Notes: generated by a model from the letters alone, not told the origin. 64,000 nt of DNA from Aliihoeflea sp. 2WW (GCF_000497755.1 NZ_AYOD01000044.1:1-64000), one strand, 5' to 3'. Shown: positions 44,943-54,124, numbered from the stretch's first letter. A program made the numbers and translations.

Positions 44943-46127
44943 ATGTCGAACGAGAAGAACTGGAAGCCCGCCACCCAACTCGTCCATGGCGCGACCGTGC
45001 GCTCGCAGTTCGGCGAGACGTCGGAGGCGATGTATCTGACGCAGGGCTTCGTCTACGACAGTTCGGAATCGGCCGAAGCACGCTTCAAGGGGGACGAGCC
45101 GGGCTTCATCTATTCGCGCTACGCCAACCCGACGGTCGATGTGTTCGAAAAGCGCATGTGCGCGCTCGAAGGCGCCGAGGATGCACGGGCGACCGCATCG
45201 GGCATGGCGGCGATCTCGGCCGCGCTTCTCTGCTCGGTGAAAGCGGGCGACCATGTGGTCGCAGCGCGCGCGCTGTTCGGCTCCTGCCGCTGGGTCGTCG
45301 AGACGCTAATGCCGAAATACGGCATCGAGTCGACGCTCGTCGACGGCCGCGACATGGCGCAGTGGGAGGCGGCGGTGCGGCCGAACACCAAGCTGTTCTT
45401 TCTCGAAAGCCCAACCAATCCGACGCTCGAAGTCGTCGACATCGCAGCGGTTGCGAAGATCGCCAACGGCATCGGCGCGCGGGTCGTCGTCGACAACGTC
45501 TTCGCGACGCCGCTGCAGCAAAAGCCGCTCGAACTCGGCGCCCATGTCGTCGTCTATTCGGCGACGAAGCATATCGACGGCCAGGGCCGGTGCCTCGGCG
45601 GCATCATCCTGTCCGACAAGCAGTGGATCGACGAGAATTTGCACGACTATTTCCGCCACACCGGACCGTCGCTGTCGCCGTTCAATGCCTGGACGCTGCT
45701 CAAGGGGCTGGAGACGCTGCCGATCCGGGTGAAGCAGCAGACGGAGAGTGCGGCGCGGATCGCGGGGCATCTCGCCTGCCACCCGAAGGTTTCGCGCGTC
45801 ATCTATCCCGGTCGCAACGATCATCCGCAGGCCGACATCATCGCGCGCCAGATGACGGGCGGTTCGACGCTCGTCTGCTTCGAGACGAGAGGCGGCAAGG
45901 CCGGTGCGTTCGGCTTCCAGAATGCGCTCGACATCGTCAGGATTTCCAACAATCTGGGCGATGCCAAGAGCCTGATCACGCATCCGGCGACGACGACCCA
46001 CAAGAACCTGACGGAAGAGGCGCGCATGGAGCTTGGCATCACGCCCGGCACGGTGCGGCTTTCGGTCGGGCTCGAGGACGCCGACGATCTGATCGCCGAT
46101 CTCGACCGGGCGCTGGAGACGGTCTAG
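44943..46127 (+). CDS. metZ: O-succinylhomoserine sulfhydrylase
   Basis: This PLP enzyme makes homocysteine from O-succinylhomoserine and sulfide, a direct route in methionine biosynthesis. The 394 residues have Cys/Met-metabolism family motifs: ATQLVHG, SRYANPTVDVFE, and K209 in YSATKHIDGQGR. I choose the ATG at 44943 (MSNEKNWKPATQ) from homology; ATGs at 44934 and 44937 add two or three residues and no start has a clear ribosome binding site. It is regulated by the SAM-II element just upstream. Confidence 0.94.
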   Translation: MSNEKNWKPATQLVHGATVRSQFGETSEAMYLTQGFVYDSSESAEARFKGDEPGFIYSRYANPTVDVFEKRMCALEGAEDARATASGMAAISAALLCSVKAGDHVVAARALFGSCRWVVETLMPKYGIESTLVDGRDMAQWEAAVRPNTKLFFLESPTNPTLEVVDIAAVAKIANGIGARVVVDNVFATPLQQKPLELGAHVVVYSATKHIDGQGRCLGGIILSDKQWIDENLHDYFRHTGPSLSPFNAWTLLKGLETLPIRVKQQTESAARIAGHLACHPKVSRVIYPGRNDHPQADIIARQMTGGSTLVCFETRGGKAGAFGFQNALDIVRISNNLGDAKSLITHPATTTHKNLTEEARMELGITPGTVRLSVGLEDADDLIADLDRALETV

Positions 46128-46140
46128 GCGCGACGAGCGG

Positions 46141-46872
46141 CTAGGTGATGTAGCCGAGGCGGATGGCCTCGGCGACGGCCTGCACGCGATTGACGGCGCC
46201 CAGCTTGGTCTTGGCGCTGAGCAGGTGCTTTTCGGACGTGTGTTCGGAAATGCCGAGAATCTGCGAGATTTCCCATTCCGACTTGCCGAGCGCGGCCCAC
46301 CTTATGCACTCGCGCTCGCGCGCGGTGAGTTCGGGCCGGGTGCGCTGCACCCTAGCGATCTCCGACAATTGCAGCGCCCGCGTCACCGCATGGGTCGCCG
46401 CCAGTTGGAGCGTGCCGATCTCGAACGGATCGATGTCCAGCATCTCGCCCGACAGCGAGACGAAGACGACCACGCCTTCGAGCGTGATGATCGGGAGGAC
46501 GAGCCCTTCCTTGATCTTGAATTCGCTTGCCTCGTCGAACATCAGGCGTGCGCGGGGAGACAGGCCGGGCAGCGCGCCGGCCCCTTTCCAGGGAACGGGA
46601 CGCGGCCCATTTCGAATGATGTCGACCAGCGGATCGCATTCGAGATAGTCTTCGCCCACATAGTGATCCAGCCATTCCTCGGGCCAGCTATGCATCAGCA
46701 CGTGGGCCTTCTGGTCCTCCGGGCTGAGACCGTCATCGGGCAGCGTGCCGACGAGCACCCGGTCGAGACCATAGAGCGAGGTCAGCGACAGGAACTTGTT
46801 TCGAACGGTGTCGATGGCATGGGCGGATTGCAGGTCGGATGCGAATTGAAGCGTCTCGTCGAAGGAGCGCAC
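46141..46872 (-). CDS. LuxR-family quorum-sensing-type regulator without a partner synthase
   Basis: The 243-residue protein has an N-terminal autoinducer-binding domain with the conserved set W-x3-Y (WLDHY), D-P (ECDPLV), W (PVPWKG) and G (EGLVLPI), and a C-terminal LuxR HTH (LTARERECIRWAALGKSEWE, ISEHTSEKHLLSAKTKLG). The binding residues seem intact, so it may bind an acyl-homoserine lactone. No luxI gene is in the window, making it a solo LuxR here. It is divergent from phoU and convergent with metZ. Confidence 0.92.
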   Translation of the reverse strand: MRSFDETLQFASDLQSAHAIDTVRNKFLSLTSLYGLDRVLVGTLPDDGLSPEDQKAHVLMHSWPEEWLDHYVGEDYLECDPLVDIIRNGPRPVPWKGAGALPGLSPRARLMFDEASEFKIKEGLVLPIITLEGVVVFVSLSGEMLDIDPFEIGTLQLAATHAVTRALQLSEIARVQRTRPELTARERECIRWAALGKSEWEISQILGISEHTSEKHLLSAKTKLGAVNRVQAVAEAIRLGYIT

Positions 46873-47041
46873 GGCCGATGCCCTTTTGTATCCGGTGTGA
46901 AACGATAGTATGGGCTCAAACTGATGTCACGCAACAACTTTCACTTGTGCGCGGCGCCATTTACAGCGGTCATGATGGTGGGTTCTTTTTTCCGTCATGT
47001 CCGGCACCTAAACTTGAGCGAACTGATTCTGGAGCAATGAC

Positions 47042-47770
47042 ATGTCGTCAGGTCACATCGTCCGCGCCTATGACGAGGATCTGGCCAGGCTCGGCGCACG
47101 CATCGCGGCGATGGGCGGCCAGGCCGAGCGGCTGGTCGAACAGTCGGTCGCCGCGCTCGTCAACGCCGACCTGACGCTTGCGCGGCATGTCGTCGAGGCG
47201 GACAAGGCCCTCGACGAGGCACATCGGGAGATCGACGAAAAGGCCGTCGCGCTGATCGCGCGGCGCCAGCCGATGGCCGGCGATCTTCGCGAAATCCTGA
47301 GCGCGATCCGCATCGCGGCCGATCTCGAACGCGTCGGCGACATGGGCAAGAACATCGGCAAGCGCGTCGGCGCCGTTGCCGAGACGCGCCAGCCGCCCCG
47401 TCTCTTCCGTGGGCTCGAAGCGCTTTCCGACCTTGCCCTGACGCAACTCAAGGATGTGCTCGACCTTTATGCGACGCGATCGGTCGAGCGCGTGCCGTTC
47501 ATCCGCGACCGCGACGAGCAGATCGACGCGATGTACACCTCGCTGTTTCGCGAGCTCCTGACCTACATGATGGAAGATCCGCGCAACATCACCGCCTGCA
47601 CGCATCTCCTGTTCTGCGCCAAGAACATCGAGCGGATCGGCGACCACGCGACCAACATCGTCGAGACGGTCTATTTCATCGTCACGGGCGAGCAATTGCC
47701 GCCGGAGCGTCCCAAGGAGGACGAGAGCCATCGCGTGGTGATGGACGCCGCGCGGTTCGCGGCGCAGTAG
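47042..47770 (+). CDS. phoU: Phosphate signalling protein PhoU
   Basis: The 242-residue helical protein has two PhoU domains, each with the metal-binding E/D-x3-D pattern (IAADLERVGDMGKNI and KNIERIGDHATNIVE). It represses the Pho regulon through PhoR and the Pst transporter. GGAG precedes the ATG at 47042. Unlike most relatives it has no pst or phoB neighbours; I see no convincing Pho box in the 169-base upstream gap. Confidence 0.95.
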   Translation: MSSGHIVRAYDEDLARLGARIAAMGGQAERLVEQSVAALVNADLTLARHVVEADKALDEAHREIDEKAVALIARRQPMAGDLREILSAIRIAADLERVGDMGKNIGKRVGAVAETRQPPRLFRGLEALSDLALTQLKDVLDLYATRSVERVPFIRDRDEQIDAMYTSLFRELLTYMMEDPRNITACTHLLFCAKNIERIGDHATNIVETVYFIVTGEQLPPERPKEDESHRVVMDAARFAAQ

Positions 47771-47772
47771 GC

Positions 47773-48270
47773 TTACCCGCGACGGCGGCGCTCCGCGACC
47801 GGCTGGTAGGCGACGCGCGAGTGATAGGCACAATAAGGACCGCAATCGCCGACATCGTTGCCGCAGAACGAGAATTCCTCGGCCAGCGGATCGCCATTCG
47901 GCCATTTGCAGGTGCGTTCCGACAGTTCGATCAGCTTGAGATTGCGCGACAGCGGCACGACGACGCTGGACAGGCGCGGCGCGGGCGCGGCTTCCGGCTG
48001 TGCATCGAAGCGGGCCTGAAGAGCGGTCGCGCCGATCGTGGTCGTCATCGGGCGGCTCGGGCGCGGCGCCTTGGGAGCCGACGGGGCGGATTTCTTGGGA
48101 CGCGGCGTTGCCGAGGAGGCCCGACCCCGGCCGGACAGCTTCAGGCGGTGGACCTTGCCGATGACGGCGTTGCGGCTGACGCCACCGAGCTGGGTTGCGA
48201 TCTGGCTGGCGCTCAGGCCTTCGGCCCAAAGCTTCTTGAGAAGTTCCACCCGCTCGTCGGTCCAGTTCAT
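47773..48270 (-). CDS. gcrA: Cell-cycle regulator GcrA
   Basis: The 165-residue protein has the GcrA N-terminal HTH (MNWTDERVELLKKLWAEG, SASQIATQLGGVSRNAVIGK), a proline- and alanine-rich linker (about residues 50-85) and a C-terminal sigma-interacting region with a cysteine/histidine cluster (CKWPNGDP, FCGNDVGDCGPYCAYH). GcrA activates transcription from promoters with CcrM-methylated GANTC sites together with sigma-70. Five such sites occur in its own upstream region. Confidence 0.96.
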   Translation of the reverse strand: MNWTDERVELLKKLWAEGLSASQIATQLGGVSRNAVIGKVHRLKLSGRGRASSATPRPKKSAPSAPKAPRPSRPMTTTIGATALQARFDAQPEAAPAPRLSSVVVPLSRNLKLIELSERTCKWPNGDPLAEEFSFCGNDVGDCGPYCAYHSRVAYQPVAERRRRG

Positions 48271-48296
48271 GGCGACACGCTCCTAAGTGAGGTGCG

Positions 48297-48447
48297 GAAT
48301 CCGAATCCTTTCCCGCCCGGCAACTGCCGAGTGGGCACCGCGTTGAGCTTGGTGATTAGATCCGCCGCACGAAATCTAGTTCTTTACTGGCCCGAAACTA
48401 CAATATGCGCCGACTCGGTGACAAGAGTCGGCCGGACACACCGATTC
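48297..48447. promoter_or_regulatory. Cluster of five CcrM methylation sites (GANTC) upstream of gcrA
   Basis: GANTC occurs at 48297-48301, 48303-48307, 48412-48416, 48425-48429 and 48443-48447. The first two are separated by one base and lie 27-37 bases before the gcrA start codon; the third and fourth form an inverted GACTC/GAGTC pair. GcrA recognises methylated GANTC at promoters, so this is a strong candidate for cell-cycle or auto-control of gcrA and perhaps of the divergent arg operon. Confidence 0.65.
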
Positions 48448-48534
48448 TGTTTTTTCGGTTTTCCCCAACTTGGGCGCTTCGTCTGTCGCCGATCTGTCGC
48501 ATTGCCCCGGCGCATGACGCTGCGTTGCAAAGAA

Positions 48535-48563
48535 TTGACAGCGCGCCCGCGAACGCTGATAAA
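48535..48563 (+). promoter_or_regulatory. Promoter of the argD-argF operon
   Basis: A perfect TTGACA (48535-48540) is followed after 17 bases by GATAAA (48558-48563). Transcription would begin near 48570, some 60 bases before argD. Confidence 0.65.
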
Positions 48564-48575
48564 GACGGGCAGAAG

Positions 48576-48597
48576 CCGCCCTCGAGGCGGATTTTTT
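48576..48597 (+). terminator. Terminator-like hairpin in the argD leader
   Basis: CCGCC and GGCGG pair with a CTCGA loop and are followed by ATTTTTT. The hairpin would form within about the first 30 nucleotides of the transcript from the promoter above and ends 34 bases before argD. It may be an attenuator, or a 5' stabilising stem because the stem is short. Confidence 0.55.
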
Positions 48598-48631
48598 GTT
48601 TTTGATCGCGTCCCCCGGATGGAGTGAGGCC

Positions 48632-49834
48632 ATGGGCGGTTCGGCCCTTTTCGAAACCTACAACCGCGCGCCCTTGCGTTTCGAACGTGGCGAAGGCGTC
48701 TGGCTCTATACGGAAAGCGGCGAGCGCTATCTGGATTTCGCGGCCGGCATCGCGGTCAATTCGCTCGGCCATTCGCATCCGCATCTCGTCGAGACGCTGA
48801 AGACGCAGGCCGAAAAGCTGTGGCACGTCTCCAATCTCTATGAGGTTCCCGAACAGACGCGCCTTGCCGAGCGCCTGACCGACGCGACCTTCGCCGACAA
48901 GGTGTTCTTCGCCAATTCCGGCGCCGAGGCGCTCGAATGCGCGATCAAGACGGCGCGCCGCTACCACTACGCCAAGGGCAATCCAGAGCGCTACCGCATA
49001 ATCACCTTCGAGGGCGCCTTTCACGGCCGCACGCTGGCGACGATCGCGGCCGGCGGCCAGCCGAAATATCTCGAAGGCTTCGGCCCGAAGGTGCAGGGCT
49101 TCGACCAGGTTCCGTTCGGCGACCTCGAAGCTCTCGAAAAGGCGATCACCGAGGAAACGGCGGCGATCCTGATCGAGCCGGTGCAGGGCGAAGGCGGCAT
49201 CCGTCCGATCGAAGCCGACATGCTCGCGCGCCTGCGCGGCTTTTGTGAAAAGCACGGCCTGCTCCTGATCTATGACGAGGTCCAGTGCGGCATCGGACGC
49301 ACCGGCAAGCTGTTCGCCTATCAGTGGTCGGGCGTCGCGCCCGACATCATGGCGATCGCCAAGGGCATCGGCGGCGGCTTTCCGATGGCCGCGTGCCTGG
49401 CCAGCGACGAGGCCGCATCCGGCATCGTGCCGGGCGTCCACGGCACCACCTTCGGCGGCAACCCGCTCGCCATGGCGGTTGGCAATGCCGTCCTCGACGT
49501 CGTCCTCGAAGAGGGCTTCCTCGACGAGGTCAAGCGCAAGTCCCTGCTCCTGAAGCAGTCGCTCGCCTCGGTCGTCGACGAGTTCCCGGAGGTCTTCGAG
49601 AGCGTGCGCGGGTCGGGGCTGATGCTCGGCCTCAAATGCCGGATGCCCAATGGCGAAGTGAACCTCGCCTTCAGGCGGCACAATTTCCTGGCGGTGCCTG
49701 CCGGCGACAACGTCGTCCGCCTGCTGCCGCCGCTCAACGTCACCGACGAGGAAATCCGCATCGCCGTCGAAGCGATCCGCGACGCCGCATCGGACCTCGC
49801 GCTGCCCGCGCGCAAGGCCGGCTCGGCCGCCTGA
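48632..49834 (+). CDS. argD: Acetylornithine aminotransferase
   Basis: This class III PLP aminotransferase converts N-acetylglutamate semialdehyde to N-acetylornithine in arginine biosynthesis and may also act in lysine synthesis. The 400 residues have [34 protein letters not shown] and the PLP-lysine region [18 protein letters not shown] lies just before the ATG at 48632. It is followed 11 bases later by argF. Confidence 0.96.
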   Translation: MGGSALFETYNRAPLRFERGEGVWLYTESGERYLDFAAGIAVNSLGHSHPHLVETLKTQAEKLWHVSNLYEVPEQTRLAERLTDATFADKVFFANSGAEALECAIKTARRYHYAKGNPERYRIITFEGAFHGRTLATIAAGGQPKYLEGFGPKVQGFDQVPFGDLEALEKAITEETAAILIEPVQGEGGIRPIEADMLARLRGFCEKHGLLLIYDEVQCGIGRTGKLFAYQWSGVAPDIMAIAKGIGGGFPMAACLASDEAASGIVPGVHGTTFGGNPLAMAVGNAVLDVVLEEGFLDEVKRKSLLLKQSLASVVDEFPEVFESVRGSGLMLGLKCRMPNGEVNLAFRRHNFLAVPAGDNVVRLLPPLNVTDEEIRIAVEAIRDAASDLALPARKAGSAA

Positions 49835-49845
49835 GAAACGAGATC

Positions 49846-50763
49846 ATGGCTTCAGCATTCCGGCATTTCACCGACCTTTCCGCCATCGCATCGGGCGAGC
49901 TGCGCGCCATCCTGGACGACGCGCGCGCGCGCAAGACGCGCCTCAAGGCGGGCGGGCGCGAGCGTCCGCTGGAAGGCAAGGTGCTGGCGATGATCTTCGA
50001 CAAGCCGTCGACCCGCACGCGCGTCTCCTTCGACGTCGGCATGCGCCAGCTCGGCGGCGAGACCCTGATGCTGACGGGCACGGAAATGCAGCTCGGCCGG
50101 TCCGAGACGATCGCCGACACGGCGCGCGTCTTGTCGCGTTATGTCGATGCCATCATGATGCGCACGACCGAGCATGACCGCCTGCTGGAAATGACCGAGC
50201 ACGCGACGATCCCGGTCATCAACGGCCTGACCGACGACACGCATCCGTGCCAGATCATGGCCGATCTGATGACCTTCGAGGAACATCGGGGGCCGGTCGA
50301 GGACAAGCTCTTCGCCTGGACGGGCGACGGCAACAACGTGCTGCACTCTTTGGCCGAAGCGTCCGCACGCTTCAATTTCCGGCTCAACATCGCCGTTCCG
50401 GCGGGCAGCGAGCCGGACGCGAAATTCGTCGACTGGTCGAGGGCCAATGGCGGGCGCATCGAATTCCACGACAGCGCCGACCGAGCGGTTGCGGGCGCCG
50501 ATTGCGTCGTCACCGACACCTGGGTCTCGATGAATCAGGAGCATCGCGCGCGCGGCCACAACGTCTTCCAGCCCTATCAGGTCAATGCCGAATTGATGGC
50601 CGGCGCGAAGCCCGATGCCCTCTTCATGCACTGCCTGCCCGCCCATCGCGGCGAGGAGGTGACGGACGAGGTCATCGACGGACCGAATTCGGTCGTCTTC
50701 GACGAGGCGGAGAACCGGCTGCATGCCCAGAAGGCCGTGCTTGCGTGGTGCTTCGGCGCTTGA
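49846..50763 (+). CDS. argF: Ornithine carbamoyltransferase
   Basis: The 305-residue cytosolic enzyme makes citrulline from ornithine and carbamoyl phosphate. The carbamoyl-phosphate motif STRTRVSFD, the HPCQ motif ([11 protein letters not shown]), and the ornithine loop [13 protein letters not shown] are present. It is co-transcribed with argD. An hslO gene follows after 107 bases, the usual Rhizobiales order. Confidence 0.97.
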   Translation: MASAFRHFTDLSAIASGELRAILDDARARKTRLKAGGRERPLEGKVLAMIFDKPSTRTRVSFDVGMRQLGGETLMLTGTEMQLGRSETIADTARVLSRYVDAIMMRTTEHDRLLEMTEHATIPVINGLTDDTHPCQIMADLMTFEEHRGPVEDKLFAWTGDGNNVLHSLAEASARFNFRLNIAVPAGSEPDAKFVDWSRANGGRIEFHDSADRAVAGADCVVTDTWVSMNQEHRARGHNVFQPYQVNAELMAGAKPDALFMHCLPAHRGEEVTDEVIDGPNSVVFDEAENRLHAQKAVLAWCFGA

Positions 50764-50870
50764 TTGAACGCGGCGCGGCACCTATCTGCCGGGCACAGTT
50801 GATAGATCTGGCTTGGCCAGCGGGCGCGGCGCGGCGATAATCGCGCTTCCCCGAGGATAGGAATGTTCCC

Positions 50871-51860
50871 GTGACTGCACCGCATGCAAAGCTCGGCGAT
50901 TTCGGTTTCGCCGGTGACGACACCGTCGTTCCGTTTCAGGTCGGCCCGCTCGATGCGCGCGGCCGCGTCGTCCAGCTCGGCCCGATCCTCGACGCGATCC
51001 TCGGCCGGCACGACTATCCCGAGCCCGTCGCGCGGCTGCTCGCCGAGGCGATGACGCTGACGGTGCTGCTCGGCACCTCGCTCAAATTCGACGGCAAGTT
51101 CATTCTCCAGACCCGCTCCGACGGGCCGGTGGACATGCTCGTCGCCGACTTCACCACGCCCGGCTCACTGCGCGCCTATGCCAGCTTCGATGCCGAGCGC
51201 GTGGCGGAGGCGAGCGCGGCAGGCAAATCTTCGCCCGCCGATCTCCTCGGCAAGGGCGTTCTGGCGCTGACCATCGACCAGGGCCAGCACATGCAGCGCT
51301 ACCAGGGCATCGTCCAGCTCGACTCGACTTCGCTCGAAGACGCCGCGCGCACCTATTTCCGCCAGTCGGAGCAGATTCCGACCGAGGTTCGGCTGTCGGT
51401 CGCGCGCCAGATGATCAAGGGCCAGAACGGCTTCGACGGGCACTGGCGCTCCGGCGGTCTGCTCTCGCAGTTCCTGCCCGAGGCGCCCGAGCGTCTGCGC
51501 CTGCCCGATCTTCCGGGCGGCGACGGCGACAATGGCGAGATGCCCGATCCGACCGACGATGCCTGGGCCGAGGTGCAGGCGTTGGTCTCGACCATCGAGG
51601 CGGACGAGCTGATCGATCCGACCGTCGGCCCCGAGCGCCTTCTCTACCGGCTCTTCCACGAGCACGGCGTCCACGTCTTCGAAGGCTCGGACGTCATCGA
51701 CGACTGCTCCTGCTCGCGCGAGAAAATCCGCGGAATTCTCGACGGCTTCACGGAAGAGGAAATCTCCGACAGCATCGAGGACGGGAAGATCAAGGTTTCG
51801 TGCGAGTTCTGCTCGACCCATTACGAGTTCGATCCGACCGACTTCGTCACGCGGAATTGA
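50871..51860 (+). CDS. hslO: Redox-regulated chaperone Hsp33
   Basis: The 329-residue protein has the Hsp33 substrate-binding domain and the C-terminal zinc redox switch C-x-C...C-x2-C (C279, C281, C311, C314). Oxidation releases zinc and activates holdase function. A low-complexity insertion (LPGGDGDNGEMPDPTDD) precedes the C-terminal part. The start codon is GTG at 50871. It follows argF and precedes an MliC-like gene by two bases. Confidence 0.95.
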   Translation: MTAPHAKLGDFGFAGDDTVVPFQVGPLDARGRVVQLGPILDAILGRHDYPEPVARLLAEAMTLTVLLGTSLKFDGKFILQTRSDGPVDMLVADFTTPGSLRAYASFDAERVAEASAAGKSSPADLLGKGVLALTIDQGQHMQRYQGIVQLDSTSLEDAARTYFRQSEQIPTEVRLSVARQMIKGQNGFDGHWRSGGLLSQFLPEAPERLRLPDLPGGDGDNGEMPDPTDDAWAEVQALVSTIEADELIDPTVGPERLLYRLFHEHGVHVFEGSDVIDDCSCSREKIRGILDGFTEEEISDSIEDGKIKVSCEFCSTHYEFDPTDFVTRN

Positions 51861-51862
51861 AG

Positions 51863-52219
51863 ATGGCCCAAGGGCTTCTGCCTTCGCTTCTGCTCATTGC
51901 GGCTCTGGCGGCTCCGGCCGCCCGGGCCGGCGAAGTGATGATCGATTTTCCCGGGACGGAGGTCGAGGAAACCACCCTCGCCTATCTTTGCGGATCGACC
52001 GAAATCGACGTGCGCTACGTCAATGCCGGGCCGGTATCGCTTGCGATTTTCGACTGGGAAGGCGAGCGGATCGTGGCTTCGGCCGGCATTGCCGCTTCCG
52101 GTGTGCGCTACGTCGGCGGACGCTATGTGTGGTGGTCGAAGGGCAGCGAGGCGACGCTCTTCGACGAAATGGCCGGCGCAGACGAACCGCCTCTGGCGTC
52201 GTGCATCGAGCAGCCTTAG
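51863..52219 (+). CDS. MliC-like lysozyme inhibitor/secreted protein
   Basis: The 118-residue protein has a signal peptide of about 22 residues (LLIAALAAPAARA) without a lipobox, then an MliC-type domain: YLCGSTEIDVRYVNAGPVSL, SGVRYVGGRYVWWSKGSEAT and a closing cysteine that could pair with the first. MliC proteins inhibit C-type lysozymes in the periplasm. It starts two bases after hslO and may be co-translated. Confidence 0.8.
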   Translation: MAQGLLPSLLLIAALAAPAARAGEVMIDFPGTEVEETTLAYLCGSTEIDVRYVNAGPVSLAIFDWEGERIVASAGIAASGVRYVGGRYVWWSKGSEATLFDEMAGADEPPLASCIEQP

Positions 52220-52327
52220 CCACAATTGCGCCACTTTTGTTAACGTGTGACTTAAACCTTCATCAAGCGTGCGGTTGCAGTATGCCCCGGAATTCGGCAA
52301 GCGGGGGGCATCGCTACCGGATGAACG

Positions 52328-52498
52328 ATGATCATAAGACTGGCAATAATCTGGCTCCTCGTCGCGGGCTTTGCGGCAGGCTTTGCGGAACTGGTGACGT
52401 CCGACACGGTCGGGCGGGCAGACCGCGCGGGTTCGCCTTGCGACGAATGGTCGAATCCGGATTGCTCTGGGCCGACTGCGGGCGCCCCGCTCAACTGA
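52328..52498 (+). CDS. Small secreted or membrane-anchored hypothetical protein
   Basis: The 56-residue product starts with a signal-like hydrophobic helix (IIRLAIIWLLVAGFAAGFA) and has a mature part with two cysteines (SPCDEWSNPDCSGPT) that could form a disulfide. The ribosome binding site is weak (GGATGA). The hydrophobic start and clean stop suggest a real gene, but no family is known. It was below a 60-residue cut-off. Confidence 0.5.
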   Translation: MIIRLAIIWLLVAGFAAGFAELVTSDTVGRADRAGSPCDEWSNPDCSGPTAGAPLN

Positions 52499-52561
52499 TT
52501 AGCATTGCGGAAACCATAAGCTGCCAAGGTCGGCCGTGAATCACAGCCGATCGGAATAAGC

Positions 52562-52819
52562 ATGCCCGCATTGTCAGCCGGCCACGAGGAAGAGATTGCA
52601 GAGGCCGTCTGCGAGATCGCCGTCCTTCTCGCTCAGGCCATCCACCAGATCGATCCCGAAGCCGCGCAGCGAATGAACTTCGCTGCCGGCAAGGCCTACA
52701 ACCGGCATCTCGGACGGGACCAGACGCTGGCTGCGGATCTGATGCTGCGGTTCGGGCGCGCGCTCGTCGACCGCTCGCTCTTTCCGGTCGCCGGCGACGG
52801 CGAGGATACGCTCAATTGA
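52562..52819 (+). CDS. Small hypothetical protein
   Basis: The 85-residue protein is helical and acidic at the N-terminus ([20 protein letters not shown]) with a more conserved-looking centre ([20 protein letters not shown]). GGAA lies seven bases before the ATG. It is soluble, with no known domain. Its end overlaps the convergent apaG gene by eight bases. Confidence 0.55.
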   Translation: MPALSAGHEEEIAEAVCEIAVLLAQAIHQIDPEAAQRMNFAAGKAYNRHLGRDQTLAADLMLRFGRALVDRSLFPVAGDGEDTLN

Positions 52820-53216
52820 CGGAATGGCGCTCGCCGGGAAGGTCGAGCGAGAAGGCGGGAATGGCGACGTCGAACTCGCGGCCGGCCTCGTCGCGCATCG
52901 TATAGTCACCGACCATGAAGCCGGACGAGGTGGCGAGCGGACAGCCCGACGTGTACTGAAAGCTGTCACCGGGTTCCAGTTCCGGCTGTTCGCCGACGAC
53001 GCCGGCGCCGCGCACTTCCTCGAGCTTTCCGCTGGCATCGGTGATGCGCCAGTGCCGGGAGACGAGCTTGACGGCCTTCGTGCCCCGATTTGCGATCGTG
53101 ACCCGATAGGCCCAGAAATAGCGGCCAACCTCCGGCTGGGAGCGCTCTTCGAGAAAAAAGGGCTCCACGGTGACCTCGATCCCGCTGGTGGTCGTCCGGT
53201 ACATCGGCTTGCTCAC
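52812..53216 (-). CDS. apaG: ApaG family protein
   Basis: The 134-residue protein is an ApaG fibronectin-like domain: [58 protein letters not shown] and the C-terminal [11 protein letters not shown]. ApaG binds divalent cations or pyrophosphate and affects tolerance to Co2+, but its exact role is unsettled. The GTG at 53216, five bases after GAGGAG, is preferred; ATG at 53204 is possible. Confidence 0.93.
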   Translation of the reverse strand: MSKPMYRTTTSGIEVTVEPFFLEERSQPEVGRYFWAYRVTIANRGTKAVKLVSRHWRITDASGKLEEVRGAGVVGEQPELEPGDSFQYTSGCPLATSSGFMVGDYTMRDEAGREFDVAIPAFSLDLPGERHSVN

Positions 53217-53340
53217 ACTCACTCCTCGAAAAATAACGCATACGGGGACGCTTTGGGTGCGCGGCGCGTGAAAGTTGAAGCGAAAGTGATCATGCGGCCG
53301 TCGCGCTTTCACCTATGACCGAACCGAGGAGAGCAATGCA

Positions 53341-53949
53341 ATGCTGGACGGCTGGGCACGAGCAAGGATCGATCCGGCGCTGGACCGCGCCGGCCGCAGC
53401 CTTGCGCGAAGCGGCGTCACCGCAAACGCCGTCACCCTGGCAGCTTTCGCGGCCGGGTTCGCAGCCTTCGTCGCCATCGCGCTCGAAGCCTATCTGAGCG
53501 GACTTTTCCTGCTACTCCTCAGCCGGATCGGCGACGGCCTCGACGGAGCGGTCGCCCGCCACACGCGCAAGTCGGATTTCGGCGGCTATCTCGACATCGT
53601 GCTCGACTTCGCATTCTACGGGCTGGTCCCGCTCGGCTTCGTGCTGGCCGATCCGTCCGCAAATTCCGTTGCCGGCGCCGTTCTGATCCTGTCGTTCTAC
53701 GTCAATGGCGCAAGCTTCCTCGCCTATGCGGTCATGGCCGAAAAGCGTGGCCTCTCCACCGACGCGAGGGGGGAAAAATCCCTCTTCTTCACCACCGGAC
53801 TGGCCGAGGCGACCGAGACGATCGCCTTCTTCGTCGCCTTCTGCCTCTTTCCGGAATGGTTCGCGGTGCTTGCGTTCGTTTTCGCTGCGCTGTGCTTTTA
53901 TACCGCCGTTTCGCGCATCGTCATCGCGGCCCGGACTTTCCGAGAATAG
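53341..53949 (+). CDS. CDP-alcohol phosphatidyltransferase family protein
   Basis: The 202-residue membrane enzyme has the family active-site pattern D-x2-D-G-x2-A-R-x8-G-x3-D-x3-D in DGLDGAVARHTRKSDFGGYL (then DIVLD) and about six hydrophobic segments. It joins a CDP-linked lipid to an alcohol such as glycerol phosphate, inositol phosphate or choline; the alcohol cannot be read from sequence. It is 177 bases upstream of the glycosyltransferase and may act with it. Confidence 0.9.
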   Translation: MLDGWARARIDPALDRAGRSLARSGVTANAVTLAAFAAGFAAFVAIALEAYLSGLFLLLLSRIGDGLDGAVARHTRKSDFGGYLDIVLDFAFYGLVPLGFVLADPSANSVAGAVLILSFYVNGASFLAYAVMAEKRGLSTDARGEKSLFFTTGLAEATETIAFFVAFCLFPEWFAVLAFVFAALCFYTAVSRIVIAARTFRE

Positions 53950-54067
53950 GCATCGGCGCAGTCTTTCGCCGCTAGACCGATACGGGCGATCGATTTCGAC
54001 TGGACATCATTTGCGGCTAAACCTAACGTTGCACGAAAGTGCAGCTTTCAGGGCGGGACGGGCCTCG

Positions 54068-54124
54068 ATGACGAACTTTGCGGGTTGCCGACAGGACGGC
54101 CATGTCCTGCTCGGGGCTGCCTAG
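54068..54124 (+). CDS. Possible leader peptide before the glycosyltransferase
   Basis: An 18-codon frame (MTNFAGCRQDGHVLLGAA) with GGGACGGG upstream ends two bases before the glycosyltransferase ATG. This arrangement would allow translational coupling. It may equally be chance; composition gives no hint of an attenuator. Confidence 0.2.
   Translation: MTNFAGCRQDGHVLLGAA

Noticed and set aside
46873-47041. A Pho box before phoU
   Set aside because: I see isolated GTCAT-like words but not two properly spaced direct repeats, so I do not call a PhoB site.
50577-51011. A 144-codon minus-strand frame across the argF-hslO gap
   Set aside because: It lies mostly antisense to argF and hslO, with no ribosome binding site and no protein-like pattern.
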